Origin: Rhizobium pisi
GTDB lineage: Bacteria > Pseudomonadota > Alphaproteobacteria > Rhizobiales > Rhizobiaceae
Assembly: GCF_003938655.1 (NCBI RefSeq)
Contig: NZ_RJJT01000019.1
Span: 1 to 64,000, forward strand
DNA: 64,000 nt
Direction of reading: 5' to 3'
In this document: piece after piece, positions 1-8,034 of the stretch
Position numbering within the stretch: the stretch's first letter is position 1
How the letters are laid out: the number at the start of each line of letters is the position of its first letter
Program-made: the position numbers and the translations under genes
Notes under the pieces: generated by a model
What the model was told of the DNA's origin: nothing
The model's input: only the letters and a program-made list of their open reading frames with translations
Databases searched by the model: none

Positions 1-495
1 TTCATACTGATAGCGGATGGAGTTGTGCAGCGTTTCGACCGAACCGATGTCATCGGTTTCACCCGAGAGGCCATCGTCCCACCAGCTGTAGAACAGACCA
101 GCGCGGAAGCCCGCGATGTCGAGATAAGCGGAGTCGAGCTTGGCTTCCTGAGTCGACGCATTGTCAGCATTGAACTGCATGACGATGACGCCGGTCAGCG
201 GACCATACTCGGTGTCGCTCTTGGCCGTGAACTGAACCTGACCGCGGGTCACTGCATCCCAGTCAGAATCGCCGCCGACGTCTTCGCCAACGTTAACCTG
301 GAAACGGATGTAGCCTTCGATCTTGAGGCAGGTTTCGGTGCCCGGGATGTAGAAGTAGCCGGTGCCGTAAGCGTCGCAGACGCGAACATATTCAACCGGT
401 TCCGGCTCAGCAGCAACAATAGCGTCAGCTGCAAGAACCGGCGTCGATGCAGCAAATGCTGCTGCTGATGCTAGCAAAACCATTCTGATGTTCAT
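1..495 (-). CDS. ropA: RopA-type outer membrane porin, 5' part
   Basis: The 165 visible codons run off the left edge, so the C-terminal beta-barrel is missing. The ATG at 495 opens a Sec signal peptide (MNIRMVLLASAAAFAASTPV, then an Ala-Asp-Ala cleavage region). A PEPEPVEYVRVCDAYGTGYF segment follows, then a two-cysteine loop and YIRFQ, as in rhizobial porins of the RopA/Omp2b family. These form trimeric general diffusion pores in the outer membrane. The gene is separated from the lrp gene by about 680 bp. The family call rests on the N-terminal pattern; which ropA paralogue it is cannot be decided. Confidence 0.88.
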   Translation of the reverse strand, partial: MNIRMVLLASAAAFAASTPVLAADAIVAAEPEPVEYVRVCDAYGTGYFYIPGTETCLKIEGYIRFQVNVGEDVGGDSDWDAVTRGQVQFTAKSDTEYGPLTGVIVMQFNADNASTQEAKLDSAYLDIAGFRAGLFYSWWDDGLSGETDDIGSVETLHNSIRYQYE

Positions 496-1177
496 TTACC
501 AATCCATTCCTTTGTCGATCGGGGCTAGCTTCCAATCGGGTAGTCGATTTGAAGCCGGCCCAGTTTGAACAGCCATCTCGGCGTGCGGATCGATCGAACC
601 GCCAAACCGTCATCACATACAAGGCGCTATCAAGCAATTCTCGATACACGCCAGACGGGCCTCCCAAGGCAACTTTACCCGACGCCGTGATTTTTATACA
701 ACAATATCAGAGAATTACGCAGAAAACACAACAAACGGCTCCGCGACGGAAATCCTCCATCGCAAGCCGCAACCGCTACACCCATCATCGAATTCTTCAC
801 CGTTCGAACCCTGTCGAACACATTGGTGAAGTTCATAAGTTCTACCGCCGGCTAATGAACACAAGCAAGGCGGCGGTTTGGAACATGGTGTTCTAATTTC
901 GGTACCAATGAGACAAAATGATGACATAGCGCCCACTGGTTCTACGCAACATACGCCCGCAATTGTTATCAGGCTATATATTTTTCCAGGATTTCGCCGC
1001 GATTGGCGCATTTTTTTGCTGTTTTTGGGGCTTTTCTAGACCGAGGCGGCATATTTCACCCCTCAGCGTGGCAACGTCGGGCGGCATTCCCGCTTGTCAT
1101 GGGAATGCCGCACGCGATGCTACTCTTCGTCCGATCGTGCTCTCACGCGCCTGGGCAAGCAGGCCGCACGTCGAGAC
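496..1177. other. Long intergenic region between porin and lrp genes
   Basis: About 680 bp without a convincing gene. It is more A+T-rich than the flanks, especially around 690-720 and 950-1040, and should hold the porin promoter and leader. Short open frames here lack ribosome binding sites and recognisable protein sequence. The only clear structure is the hairpin listed at 1081-1111. Confidence 0.6.
1081..1111 (-). terminator. Perfect 11-bp hairpin downstream of the lrp gene
   Basis: GCGGCATTCCC at 1081-1091 is exactly complementary to 1101-1111 with a 9-nt loop. It lies about 65 bp beyond the lrp stop codon. No T-run follows on the minus strand, so it may be a Rho-assisted end or an mRNA-stabilising hairpin and not a classic intrinsic terminator. 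Confidence 0.4.
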
Positions 1178-1672
1178 TCAGTCTTCGTTGGACTTGGCGT
1201 TCTCAAGGATCATGTAGTCGAGCGGCAACTGAGTCGAATACTTGATCTGCTCCATCGCAAAGGCGGAGGAGACGTCACGAATCTCGATCTTGGCGATCAT
1301 CCGCTTGTAGAAGGCATCATAGGCGGCGATGTCCGGCACGACGACTCGCAGGAGATAATCGACATCGCCGCTCATCCGGTAGAATTCGACCACTTCGGGG
1401 AATTCGGCGACCACCTCGGAAAAGCGCCGCAGCCATTCGATCGAATGGGTCGCTGTGCGAATCGACACGAAAACAGTGACCTTGGTGTTGACCTTCTCCG
1501 GATCGAGGATAGCGACTCGACGCTTGATGACGCCGTCTTCCTCCATCTTCTGAATGCGCCGCCAGCACGGCGTCGTCGAAAGCCCGACTTTCTTGGCGAG
1601 ATCGGCAACGGCAAGGGTCGAGTCTTCTTGCAGCAGACGTAGTATTTTGCGGTCGAGGCGGTCCATGCGCAC
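1178..1672 (-). CDS. Lrp/AsnC family transcriptional regulator
   Basis: A 164-residue protein of normal Lrp length. The N-terminal third is a winged helix-turn-helix (DRKILRLLQEDSTLAVADLA, then KVGLSTTPCWRRIQKMEEDG), and the rest is the RAM ligand-binding fold (VFVSIRT, FPEVVEFYRMSGDVDYLLRV). Such proteins bind DNA as oligomers and usually respond to amino acids. The first codon is the ATG at 1672. The gene follows the uracil-DNA glycosylase gene on the same strand by 64 bp, so it could be read from it or from its own promoter in the A+T-rich gap. The target regulon cannot be told from the window. Confidence 0.93.
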   Translation of the reverse strand: MRMDRLDRKILRLLQEDSTLAVADLAKKVGLSTTPCWRRIQKMEEDGVIKRRVAILDPEKVNTKVTVFVSIRTATHSIEWLRRFSEVVAEFPEVVEFYRMSGDVDYLLRVVVPDIAAYDAFYKRMIAKIEIRDVSSAFAMEQIKYSTQLPLDYMILENAKSNED

Positions 1673-1736
1673 AACAGTCCTTTCGAATTATTTTTCTTTG
1701 TATAACGCGATTCCGCACGACGAAAAGAATTTTGTT

Positions 1737-2369
1737 TCAGAAAAGCAGCATTCTTGTGCGTTCCCGCAAGACCGGGAGCAACTCTTCCTCAAACCACGGA
1801 TTGCGCTTCAGCCAGCCGCTGTTGCGCCAGCTCGGATGCGGCAGCGGCAGCACCGCCGGCGACCGGTTGGAAAGAAGGCTGTCGCGCCATGCCCGCACCG
1901 TCTCCGTCATGTTGTCCCGCCTGGCGCCAGCCATATGCCAGGCCTGCGCATATTGGCCGATGACCAGCACCAGCTCGATCTGCGGCATGGCCGAAATCAC
2001 CCTTTGCCGCCAGAACGGCGCACATTCGCGCCGCGGCGGCAGATCCGCGCCCTTGTCGTCGTAGCCAGGAAAGCAGAAGCCCATCGGCACGATGGCGAAT
2101 CGGTCGCGGTCGTAGAAACTTACCCTGTCAACGCCGAGCCATGATCGCAACCGGTCGCCGGAAGCGTCGTCGAACGGAAGACCGCTCTCGTGCACCCGAA
2201 GTCCCGGCGCCTGCCCGGCGATCAGGATGCGCGCGCTCGACGAGATCACGGCCACCGGCCGCGGCTCGTGTGGCAGTCGATTCTCCGGGCCTCTTGCCGG
2301 CGTGTCACGACAGATGCGGCATAACGCGATCTCCCGCCGCAGCGCCTCCAGCATCGCTTCGTCGATCAT
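1737..2369 (-). CDS. Uracil-DNA glycosylase family protein
   Basis: A 210-residue protein read from the ATG at 2369, which has a purine-rich GGGAATAGAG upstream; the open frame extends further but without family sequence. Motif 1 of the UDG superfamily is seen as ILIAGQAPGLRVHESGLPFDD and motif 2 as PLPHPSWRN near the C-terminus. An early CRIC pair recalls the cysteine ligands of family 4/5-type enzymes, though not all four expected Cys are obvious. The expected role is removal of uracil from DNA. It starts 4 bp after the nuclease-like gene and is probably co-transcribed with it. Confidence 0.8.
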   Translation of the reverse strand: MIDEAMLEALRREIALCRICRDTPARGPENRLPHEPRPVAVISSSARILIAGQAPGLRVHESGLPFDDASGDRLRSWLGVDRVSFYDRDRFAIVPMGFCFPGYDDKGADLPPRRECAPFWRQRVISAMPQIELVLVIGQYAQAWHMAGARRDNMTETVRAWRDSLLSNRSPAVLPLPHPSWRNSGWLKRNPWFEEELLPVLRERTRMLLF

Positions 2370-2373
2370 GTCT

Positions 2374-2931
2374 CTATTCCCATCCGGCAACCTGCCTGAG
2401 GAAGAGCAGGGTGTGGTCGAAACCGGAACCCGCGCGCGCATGGTCGCGCACATCTCGCGGCCGCTCGAAAGTTCCGGCCCAAAGCCCTGCCTTCTCAGCT
2501 CTCGCCTCGGCCTCCTCCTGGCCATATCCACCATAGGAGATGGCCATGCCCCGGCGCACCATGGCGGCATTAATGTCTACGCCTGTCCCGCTCCGGCAGA
2601 CGACGAGCAACCTGTCGTAGCGGTCGCGCTGGCTGCCCTCACATAATGTTCCCGATCCCAGCACCATGCCCTGGAGCGTCTCGCGCGCCATCCGCCCGCA
2701 GGCCCAGGCCTTCCCGTCCCGCTCGCAGCTTTGGTTGAGCTCCGGCGCATCGATGCCTTCGAGGCGCAAACGATCTGCTCCGGATGTCAGGCTGTCTCCG
2801 TCGGCAGCGCGGAAGGCGCCGGCATACTTGATTTTATCGGCATCGTTGAGCTTGGCGGCGATCAGCGCGGCCAGCGCCAGCAAGGCAAAGGCAGTCACGC
2901 CGTCGCGAATCAGGCGCAGGCCCCGTGTCAC
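2374..2931 (-). CDS. Thermonuclease (SNase-like) family protein
   Basis: 185 residues from a GTG at 2931 with a strong AAGGAGG 7 nt upstream. An N-terminal hydrophobic segment (about residues 10-27) suggests export or membrane anchoring. The SNase-like core shows DGDSL, RLRLEGIDAPELNQSCERDG and YDRLLVVC, followed by VDINAAMVRRGMAISYGGYG, matching the beta-barrel and Arg/Glu region of staphylococcal nuclease homologues. It probably cleaves nucleic acid in the periplasm or only retains the fold. First gene of a pair with the UDG gene. Confidence 0.85.
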   Translation of the reverse strand: MTRGLRLIRDGVTAFALLALAALIAAKLNDADKIKYAGAFRAADGDSLTSGADRLRLEGIDAPELNQSCERDGKAWACGRMARETLQGMVLGSGTLCEGSQRDRYDRLLVVCRSGTGVDINAAMVRRGMAISYGGYGQEEAEARAEKAGLWAGTFERPRDVRDHARAGSGFDHTLLFLRQVAGWE

Positions 2932-3037
2932 GCTTTTGCCTCCTTAAAAAACAAATCCTTGGCAAAGATGGCAAACATCTTCTTAAGAATTGTCGGTTAA
3001 GCTCTTATCCACCCTGGGATGAAGTTTCAACGTGCAC

Positions 3038-4573
3038 ATGAGTACCGGCGTAAGCACATCGACCGACAAGATTATCGTCGACAAGTCGCGCAGCCACCGC
3101 AACAAGGCCGTTTCCAAGGCTGTGCGGCAGACGCGCGAACGTCTTCAGTCTGGTCATGCGTCCAATTCCTCCTTCGACCGCGATGTACTTAAGATGTACG
3201 TGACGTCGGTGCTGCAGGGCGCGACGATCATGCCGCTCTTCGTCGTCATCATCACCGCACTCGGCGTTTACTTCACCCAGAACACGCAATTGCTCTTCTG
3301 GGCGCTGCTGACGCTCACCTGCCACGCCGGCAACATCCTGCTTGCCCGGCGCGCCCGCAGGCAGGAAATCACCGCCGAAAGCGCCCGCAGATGGCGCCGC
3401 CTGCTGCTCTTCGGCCAGTTCCTGCTCGGCTGCTGCTGGGCGATCTTTGCGCTGCAGGGCTGCGACACCTGCGAGCCGTCGAGCTTCATTCTTTATAAGG
3501 GCGCGACGCTGTTGATCGCGCTCTCCGTCACGGCGATGTCGAACTTCATGCTGACACCGTCCGTGCTCGTCGCCTTCTCTCCGGCGGTTCTGGCGCTCGG
3601 CGCCAAGAGCGGCCTGTCGCGCGACCTTCTCGAAATCAGCCTGACGGCGGTCTTCACCACCACCGTCGTCTTCTTCAGCTATATCAGCGACCGGCTCTTC
3701 AAGTCGAACCTCATGATCCTCTCCTACCAGTCGGAAAAGGACGATCTGATCGCCGAGCTGGAAGTGGCGAAATCCATGTCGGACGAGGCTCGCCGTCGCG
3801 CCGAAGAGGCAAACCTCGCCAAATCCCGCTTCCTCGCCTCCATGTCCCACGAGCTCAGAACCCCGCTCAACGCCATCCTCGGTTTCTCCGAGGTAATGTC
3901 GGCCGAAGTGTTGGGGCCGCTCGCCAATCCGACCTACAAGGAATATGCCGGCGACATTCATCGCTCCGGCCAGCATCTGCTCGATCTCATCAACGAGATC
4001 CTCGACCTCTCGCGCATCGAAGCCGGCAAATACGAGCTGAGCGAAGAAGCGATCTCGCTTCTCGATATCACCGAGGATTGCATCGGCATGGTCCAGCTGC
4101 GCGCCCGCGCCAAGAACATAGCCATTTCGGATCAGTTCGAACGGCAGTTGCCCGCCATCTGGGCGGACGAGAAGTCCATGCGCCAGGTGGTGCTCAATCT
4201 CCTCTCCAACGCCGTCAAGTTCACGCCGCAGGGCGGAGAGATCCATGTCAAGGTCGGCTGGACCGCCGGCGGCGGACAATATATCTCCATCAAGGACAAC
4301 GGCCCCGGCATTCCGGAAGACGAGATTCCGGTGGTGCTGTCGGCCTTCGGTCAGGGTTCGATCGCCATCAAGAGCGCCGAACAGGGCACGGGCCTCGGCC
4401 TGCCGATCGTCCAGGCGATCCTTGCCAAGCATGATGGGCAATTTCTGCTGAAATCGAAGCTGCGCGAAGGCACCGAGGTCATTGCCATCCTGCCGGCGAA
4501 GCGCGTGCTCCAGAGCCTGCCGGCCGTGGAAGAAGCACATGCGGTCGCCCGCAAGCGCCGGAGCTTTGCCTGA
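3038..4573 (+). CDS. Membrane sensor histidine kinase, PleC/DivJ-like
   Basis: 511 residues. The N-terminal half has about six hydrophobic segments between residues 50 and 220 and no recognisable periplasmic sensor domain. A short coiled coil (EVAKSMSDEARRRAEEANLA) leads into the phospho-acceptor motif MSHELRTPLNAILGFSEVM, with His near residue 271. The ATPase domain follows with N box (VVLNLLSNAVKFTPQGG), G1 (DNGPGIP), F box (FGQG) and G2 (GTGLGLPIVQAI). The H-box variant is that of the alphaproteobacterial PleC/DivJ/PdhS cell-cycle kinases, so a role in DivK-type signalling is possible but inferred. No response regulator is adjacent. A GTG two codons upstream is an alternative start. Confidence 0.88.
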   Translation: MSTGVSTSTDKIIVDKSRSHRNKAVSKAVRQTRERLQSGHASNSSFDRDVLKMYVTSVLQGATIMPLFVVIITALGVYFTQNTQLLFWALLTLTCHAGNILLARRARRQEITAESARRWRRLLLFGQFLLGCCWAIFALQGCDTCEPSSFILYKGATLLIALSVTAMSNFMLTPSVLVAFSPAVLALGAKSGLSRDLLEISLTAVFTTTVVFFSYISDRLFKSNLMILSYQSEKDDLIAELEVAKSMSDEARRRAEEANLAKSRFLASMSHELRTPLNAILGFSEVMSAEVLGPLANPTYKEYAGDIHRSGQHLLDLINEILDLSRIEAGKYELSEEAISLLDITEDCIGMVQLRARAKNIAISDQFERQLPAIWADEKSMRQVVLNLLSNAVKFTPQGGEIHVKVGWTAGGGQYISIKDNGPGIPEDEIPVVLSAFGQGSIAIKSAEQGTGLGLPIVQAILAKHDGQFLLKSKLREGTEVIAILPAKRVLQSLPAVEEAHAVARKRRSFA

Positions 4574-4583
4574 TTCAGCTACA

Positions 4584-4627
4584 GCATGATGCCGAAAAGT
4601 GGGAGCGGTTTTCGGACAACATCATGC
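4584..4627. repeat. Palindromic REP-like repeat between convergent genes
   Basis: GCATGATG at 4584-4591 pairs with CATCATGC at 4620-4627, and an inner stem GCCGAAAA / TTTTCGG flanks GTGGGAGCGG. It lies between the convergent kinase and dgkA genes, and the dgkA stop codon is inside its right arm. Its core resembles the repeats at 56069-56173 and 58812-58855. Confidence 0.7.
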
Positions 4628-5011
4628 GGTTCCAAAGAACAGATGCTTGCCGAGAACGAAGCCGAGATAAAGGCAGCAGGCGGCAATCATGCAGGTCACC
4701 GCGAAGGAACCGAGATCCTTGGCATGTTTGCCGACGATTGAAATCTCCGGCGAAATCCGGTCGATCACCTCTTCGACGGCGGTATTCATCGCCTCCATCG
4801 AAAAGAGCCCGAGAAACAGGAGCACCGCGACGATGATCTCGCCGGCACTCGCCCCCACCAGCGCCAGCGCCGCGAGCGAAACGACGAAGAAGCCAAGCTC
4901 CTGGCGGAAGGCCGCCTCTTTCAGCACGCGCAAGAAGCCCGCCCAGGAATAGCTGGCAGCGGCGATGAAATGCCGAAGTCCGGTCTCTTTCGTCACCGCA
5001 GGCTTCGTCAA
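4622..5011 (-). CDS. dgkA: Diacylglycerol kinase
   Basis: 129 residues from a TTG at 5011, preceded by AGGAG about 9 nt upstream; this gives the normal size of the small integral-membrane kinases, whereas the longer open frame adds unrelated sequence. The family signature is clear: RQELGFFV, then three membrane segments and the EAMNTAVEEVIDRISPEISI active-site stretch with the catalytic Glu and metal-binding Asn/Glu. It phosphorylates diacylglycerol to phosphatidate at the inner membrane and recycles lipid from glucan and lipid modification. The stop codon lies within a REP-like palindrome. Confidence 0.92.
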   Translation of the reverse strand: MTKPAVTKETGLRHFIAAASYSWAGFLRVLKEAAFRQELGFFVVSLAALALVGASAGEIIVAVLLFLGLFSMEAMNTAVEEVIDRISPEISIVGKHAKDLGSFAVTCMIAACCLYLGFVLGKHLFFGTA

Positions 5012-5111
5012 GGCGTCCCTCTCCTCTTTGATGAGCGAATACGCAAATACAAAATCAGGCTGAGCGGCGCAAGCCGATCCGCTCGCGGCCGGCGCAGCAC
5101 GCCAGCCGCTC

Positions 5112-6128
5112 TCAATGCTTGTTGGCCACACCCGCCTGGGCAAACGTCGCCATGCCGGAATGACAAGCGGCGGCCGCCTTGACGATGCCGGCGGCCAGCG
5201 CCGCGCCGGTGCCTTCGCCGAGCCGCATGCCGAGCGCCAGTAGCGGCGTCTTGCCGAGCATCTCGATCGAGCGCAGATGCGCAGGTTCCGCAGAGACGTG
5301 GCCGATCAGGCAATGGTCGAGCGCCGACGGATTGGCGGCTTTCAGGATCGCCGCTGCCGCAGTTGCGACGTAGCCGTCGATCAGCACCGGAATGCGTTCC
5401 ATGCGCGCGGCGAGGATAGCGCCGGCCATTGCCGCGATCTCGCGGCCGCCGAGCCGGCGCATGATTTCGAGGGGATCGTCGAGATGGTCGCTGTGCAGTT
5501 CTACCGCTCTTTCCACCGCCGCGATCTTGCGCTCCAGCATCTCGCCTTCCGAGCCGGTGCCGGGGCCGACCCAGTCACGCGCCGAACCGCCGTAGAGCGC
5601 ATAGTTGATCGCCGCGGCGATCGTCGTGTTGCCGATGCCCATCTCGCCGATGCAGAGCAGGTCGGTGCCGCCGGCGATCGCCTCCATGCCGAAGGCCATG
5701 GTCGCGGCGCAATCGCGCTCGGAAAGCGCCGCCTCTTCGGTGATGTCGCCTGTGGGATAATCGAGCGCCAGATCGAAAACCTTCAGCCCGAGATCGTAGG
5801 CGACGCAGATCTGATTGATCGCGGCACCGCCGGCCGCGAAATTCTCGACCATCTGCTGCGTGACAGCGGGCGGAAAGGGCGTGATCCCCTGCTTGGTGAC
5901 GCCGTGATTGCCGGCGAAGATCGCCACAAGCGGCCGGTTGACGGCAGGTGTGCGGCCCGTCCAGGCGGCGAGCCAAAAGGCGATTTCCTCAAGCCGTCCG
6001 AGCGCGCCCGGCGGCTTGGTCAGTTGCGCGTCGCGTTCGCGCGCGGCCACCAGCGCACGGGCATCCGGCCCCGGCAGGTCGCGGAGCAGGGTACGGAAAT
6101 CGTCGAACGGCAGGCCTGAAACGCTCAT
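5112..6128 (-). CDS. cobT: Nicotinate-nucleotide-dimethylbenzimidazole phosphoribosyltransferase
   Basis: 338 residues from the ATG at 6128 (MSVSGLPFDDFR...), the usual family length; the same open frame continues far upstream but becomes low-complexity sequence antisense to cobS. It makes alpha-ribazole phosphate from nicotinate mononucleotide and 5,6-dimethylbenzimidazole for the lower ligand of cobalamin. Seen: the substrate-loop motif GEMGIGNTTIAAAINYAL, the GNHGVTKQGITPFPPAVT segment, and the C-terminal RLGEGTGAALA with the catalytic Glu. It is called cobU in Pseudomonas denitrificans nomenclature and is distinct from the cobaltochelatase subunit CobT. It is divergent from cobS. Confidence 0.95.
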   Translation of the reverse strand: MSVSGLPFDDFRTLLRDLPGPDARALVAARERDAQLTKPPGALGRLEEIAFWLAAWTGRTPAVNRPLVAIFAGNHGVTKQGITPFPPAVTQQMVENFAAGGAAINQICVAYDLGLKVFDLALDYPTGDITEEAALSERDCAATMAFGMEAIAGGTDLLCIGEMGIGNTTIAAAINYALYGGSARDWVGPGTGSEGEMLERKIAAVERAVELHSDHLDDPLEIMRRLGGREIAAMAGAILAARMERIPVLIDGYVATAAAAILKAANPSALDHCLIGHVSAEPAHLRSIEMLGKTPLLALGMRLGEGTGAALAAGIVKAAAACHSGMATFAQAGVANKH

Positions 6129-6302
6129 CTGTGCGGTTTTCCTATGAATCCAGGTATTCTTGTTTTCTCGCAAACCACTTGTTTGCGTCGCGCAAATCAG
6201 CTTCTTTGCGGTGGCAACTCTCTTAAAGCCGCCGGACGAGGCGAACAACACCAAAAGCGCCGCCGCGACCATAAGCCGAGGCCTCCGGCAGAACGAAGCA
6301 GA

Positions 6303-7085
6303 ATGAAGATCAAGGACTATGCGGTTGATACCGCCCGCGCCGTCGCCTTCTTGAGCCGTATTCCCATGCCTCAATCGATGTTTACGGGCTATGACGGCAG
6401 GCTTGGCCGGCTGGTGCGCGCATTTCCTTTCGCCGGTATCGTCATCGGCTTTGTCCCCGGCCTCGCCCTCCTCCTGCTTTTGAGCCTGCGCGCCGATCCG
6501 CTGATGGCGGCGCTGATCGCGCTTTCCATCCAGGCCCTCGTCACCGGCGCGCTGCACGAGGACGGCCTTGCCGATACGGCCGACGGCATCGGCGGCGGCA
6601 AGAGCCGCGCGCAGGCCCTCATTATCATGAAGGACAGCCGGATCGGCACCTATGGCGCGATAGCGCTGATCCTCTCCTTCGCGATCCGGGCCGCCGCGCT
6701 TTCCGCCCTCGCCCGCCACTCCTCGCCGCTCGCCGCAGCCCTCGCCGTCCCGGCCGTCGCGGCGCTGAGCCGCGGCGCCATCGCCTGGCACTGGCAGCGG
6801 CTGCCGGCGGCAAAGCTCGATGGCGTGGCCGCCTCCACGGGCCAGCCCGACGAGGCGGCGATGCAGTTTGCGCTCGTTGCAGCCTGCCTCCTCGCAGCGC
6901 TCCTGATCGGGCCGGCATTCGGGCTGCAGCCGCTCGTCGCAAGCCTGCTCGCCACCGGCGTCGCCGCGGTCGCCTTCACAGCCTTCATCCGCCGCAAGCT
7001 TGCCGGCCACACCGGCGACACGCTAGGCGCGACGCAACAGATTTGCGAGATCGCCGCCGTCTGCGCCCTTGCCACAGCTCTTTGA
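6303..7085 (+). CDS. cobS: Adenosylcobinamide-GDP ribazoletransferase (cobalamin synthase)
   Basis: 260 residues from the ATG at 6303 (MKIKDYAVDTARAVAFLSRI); earlier in-frame codons overlap the divergent promoter region. It is an integral inner-membrane protein with at least five hydrophobic segments and the family signature GALHEDGLADTADGIGGG followed by MKDSRIGTYG. It joins adenosylcobinamide-GDP and alpha-ribazole in the last steps of coenzyme B12 synthesis, directly using the CobT product, which fits the divergent pairing. It is named cobV in P. denitrificans. The 174-bp gap to cobT shows no convincing cobalamin riboswitch by eye. Confidence 0.95.
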   Translation: MKIKDYAVDTARAVAFLSRIPMPQSMFTGYDGRLGRLVRAFPFAGIVIGFVPGLALLLLLSLRADPLMAALIALSIQALVTGALHEDGLADTADGIGGGKSRAQALIIMKDSRIGTYGAIALILSFAIRAAALSALARHSSPLAAALAVPAVAALSRGAIAWHWQRLPAAKLDGVAASTGQPDEAAMQFALVAACLLAALLIGPAFGLQPLVASLLATGVAAVAFTAFIRRKLAGHTGDTLGATQQICEIAAVCALATAL

Positions 7086-7094
7086 AACTCCGAT

Positions 7095-7322
7095 ATGTCT
7101 ACCATGCAAACACCGTGCATTCACGTCTGCTCCATGGAGCCCTCCTCCGGATTTTGCGCCGGATGCGGACGGACTCTCCAGGAAATCGGCGGTTGGATGA
7201 GTTTTTCCGACGCCGAGCGCCAGCGGATCATGACGCTGCTCCCGGCAAGGCTGGCAGGCGTGGTCACGGTGTCAAACCACGCAAAGGCGAATTTCGCCGG
7301 CGGGCCGGAGCGGCCTTTATGA
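7095..7322 (+). CDS. DUF1289 small cysteine-rich protein
   Basis: 75 residues carrying the complete DUF1289 pattern: PCIHVCSMEPSSGFCAGCGR, then TLQEIGGW and a MSFSDAER segment. The four cysteines in two C-X-C-like pairs suggest metal or Fe-S binding. The molecular function of the family is unknown to me. It starts 9 bp after cobS, and its TGA overlaps the ATG of the next gene (ATGA), so the three genes are probably one transcript. Confidence 0.85.
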   Translation: MSTMQTPCIHVCSMEPSSGFCAGCGRTLQEIGGWMSFSDAERQRIMTLLPARLAGVVTVSNHAKANFAGGPERPL

Positions 7323-8020
7323 TCCGTCTCATCATCCTTCTCGTCGTGATCGGCATCGGCCTTGCCGCACTGATCATCAACGATGACAGCGGCCGTATCC
7401 TCGGCCTGCGGAGCGACGAGTTCGGCCGCGCCATCTATCTGCTGCCGATCGCGCTGATGCTGTCGGCCGGCATCTGGGGAAGCCGGCGCAATGTCGGTGA
7501 GACAATGCGCCAGATGATGATCTGGCTGGTCATCATCCTCGCGCTCGTCACCGTCTACCTCTACCGCCAGGAGGCGCTCGGCGTCGGCAACCGGCTGCTT
7601 GCCGGCCTCGTTCCCGGCCGGGCCGTCGTCGTCACGACAAGCGGGGGCGGCCAGGAAATCATCCTTCACAAGCTGCTGAACGGCCATTTCGAAGCCGACG
7701 TCAGCGTCAACGGCCAGACGATTGAAATGCTCGTCGACACCGGCTCCAGCATGGTGGCGCTCTCGCAGGAAGATGCCAAGCGGATCGGCATCGACCTCTC
7801 CCACCTCACCTATTCCATGACCGTGATGACCGCCAATGGTCGCGGCCGCGCAGCTCCGGTCACGCTCGACCAGGTGGCGATCGGCCCTATCGTCCGCAAC
7901 AATGTCGCAGCCAGCGTCGCCGAGGACGGCAGGCTCGATCAGAGCCTGCTTGGCATGAGCTTCCTGGAAACCCTCGGCTCCCTGCAGATGCAGACTGACG
8001 AACTCCGCATTCGCGATTGA
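7319..8020 (+). CDS. Membrane-anchored retropepsin-like aspartic protease (TIGR02281 type)
   Basis: 233 residues from the ATG at 7319, which overlaps the preceding stop codon. Three N-terminal hydrophobic segments (about residues 2-20, 40-55 and 67-82) are followed by a soluble domain with the single-copy active-site motif MLVDTGSSMVALSQEDA. The flap-like and second-half features (VMTANGRGRAAPVTLDQVAIG, and QSLLGMSFLETLGS) also fit clan AA single-domain proteases, which dimerise to be active. It is likely a periplasmic-facing protease of unknown substrate. Confidence 0.85.
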   Translation: MIRLIILLVVIGIGLAALIINDDSGRILGLRSDEFGRAIYLLPIALMLSAGIWGSRRNVGETMRQMMIWLVIILALVTVYLYRQEALGVGNRLLAGLVPGRAVVVTTSGGGQEIILHKLLNGHFEADVSVNGQTIEMLVDTGSSMVALSQEDAKRIGIDLSHLTYSMTVMTANGRGRAAPVTLDQVAIGPIVRNNVAASVAEDGRLDQSLLGMSFLETLGSLQMQTDELRIRD

Positions 8021-8034
8021 GGCCGCGGCCCGCC

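Noticed and set aside
800..825. GTTCGAACCC-like segment resembling a tRNA T-arm
   Set aside because: No acceptor stem, anticodon arm or CCA context around it; it is a short chance palindrome.
3005..4540. 511-codon open frame antisense to the histidine kinase
   Set aside because: It mirrors the kinase codons, is rich in Asp/Gly/Arg with no family motif, and the plus-strand kinase is unmistakable.
6129..6302. Possible cobalamin riboswitch between cobT and cobS
   Set aside because: No B12-box consensus was found on either strand by eye; a covariance-model search would be decisive.
6129..7010. Upstream extension of the cobT reading frame
   Set aside because: It would be antisense to cobS and has no family sequence; CobT starts at 6128 by length and similarity.
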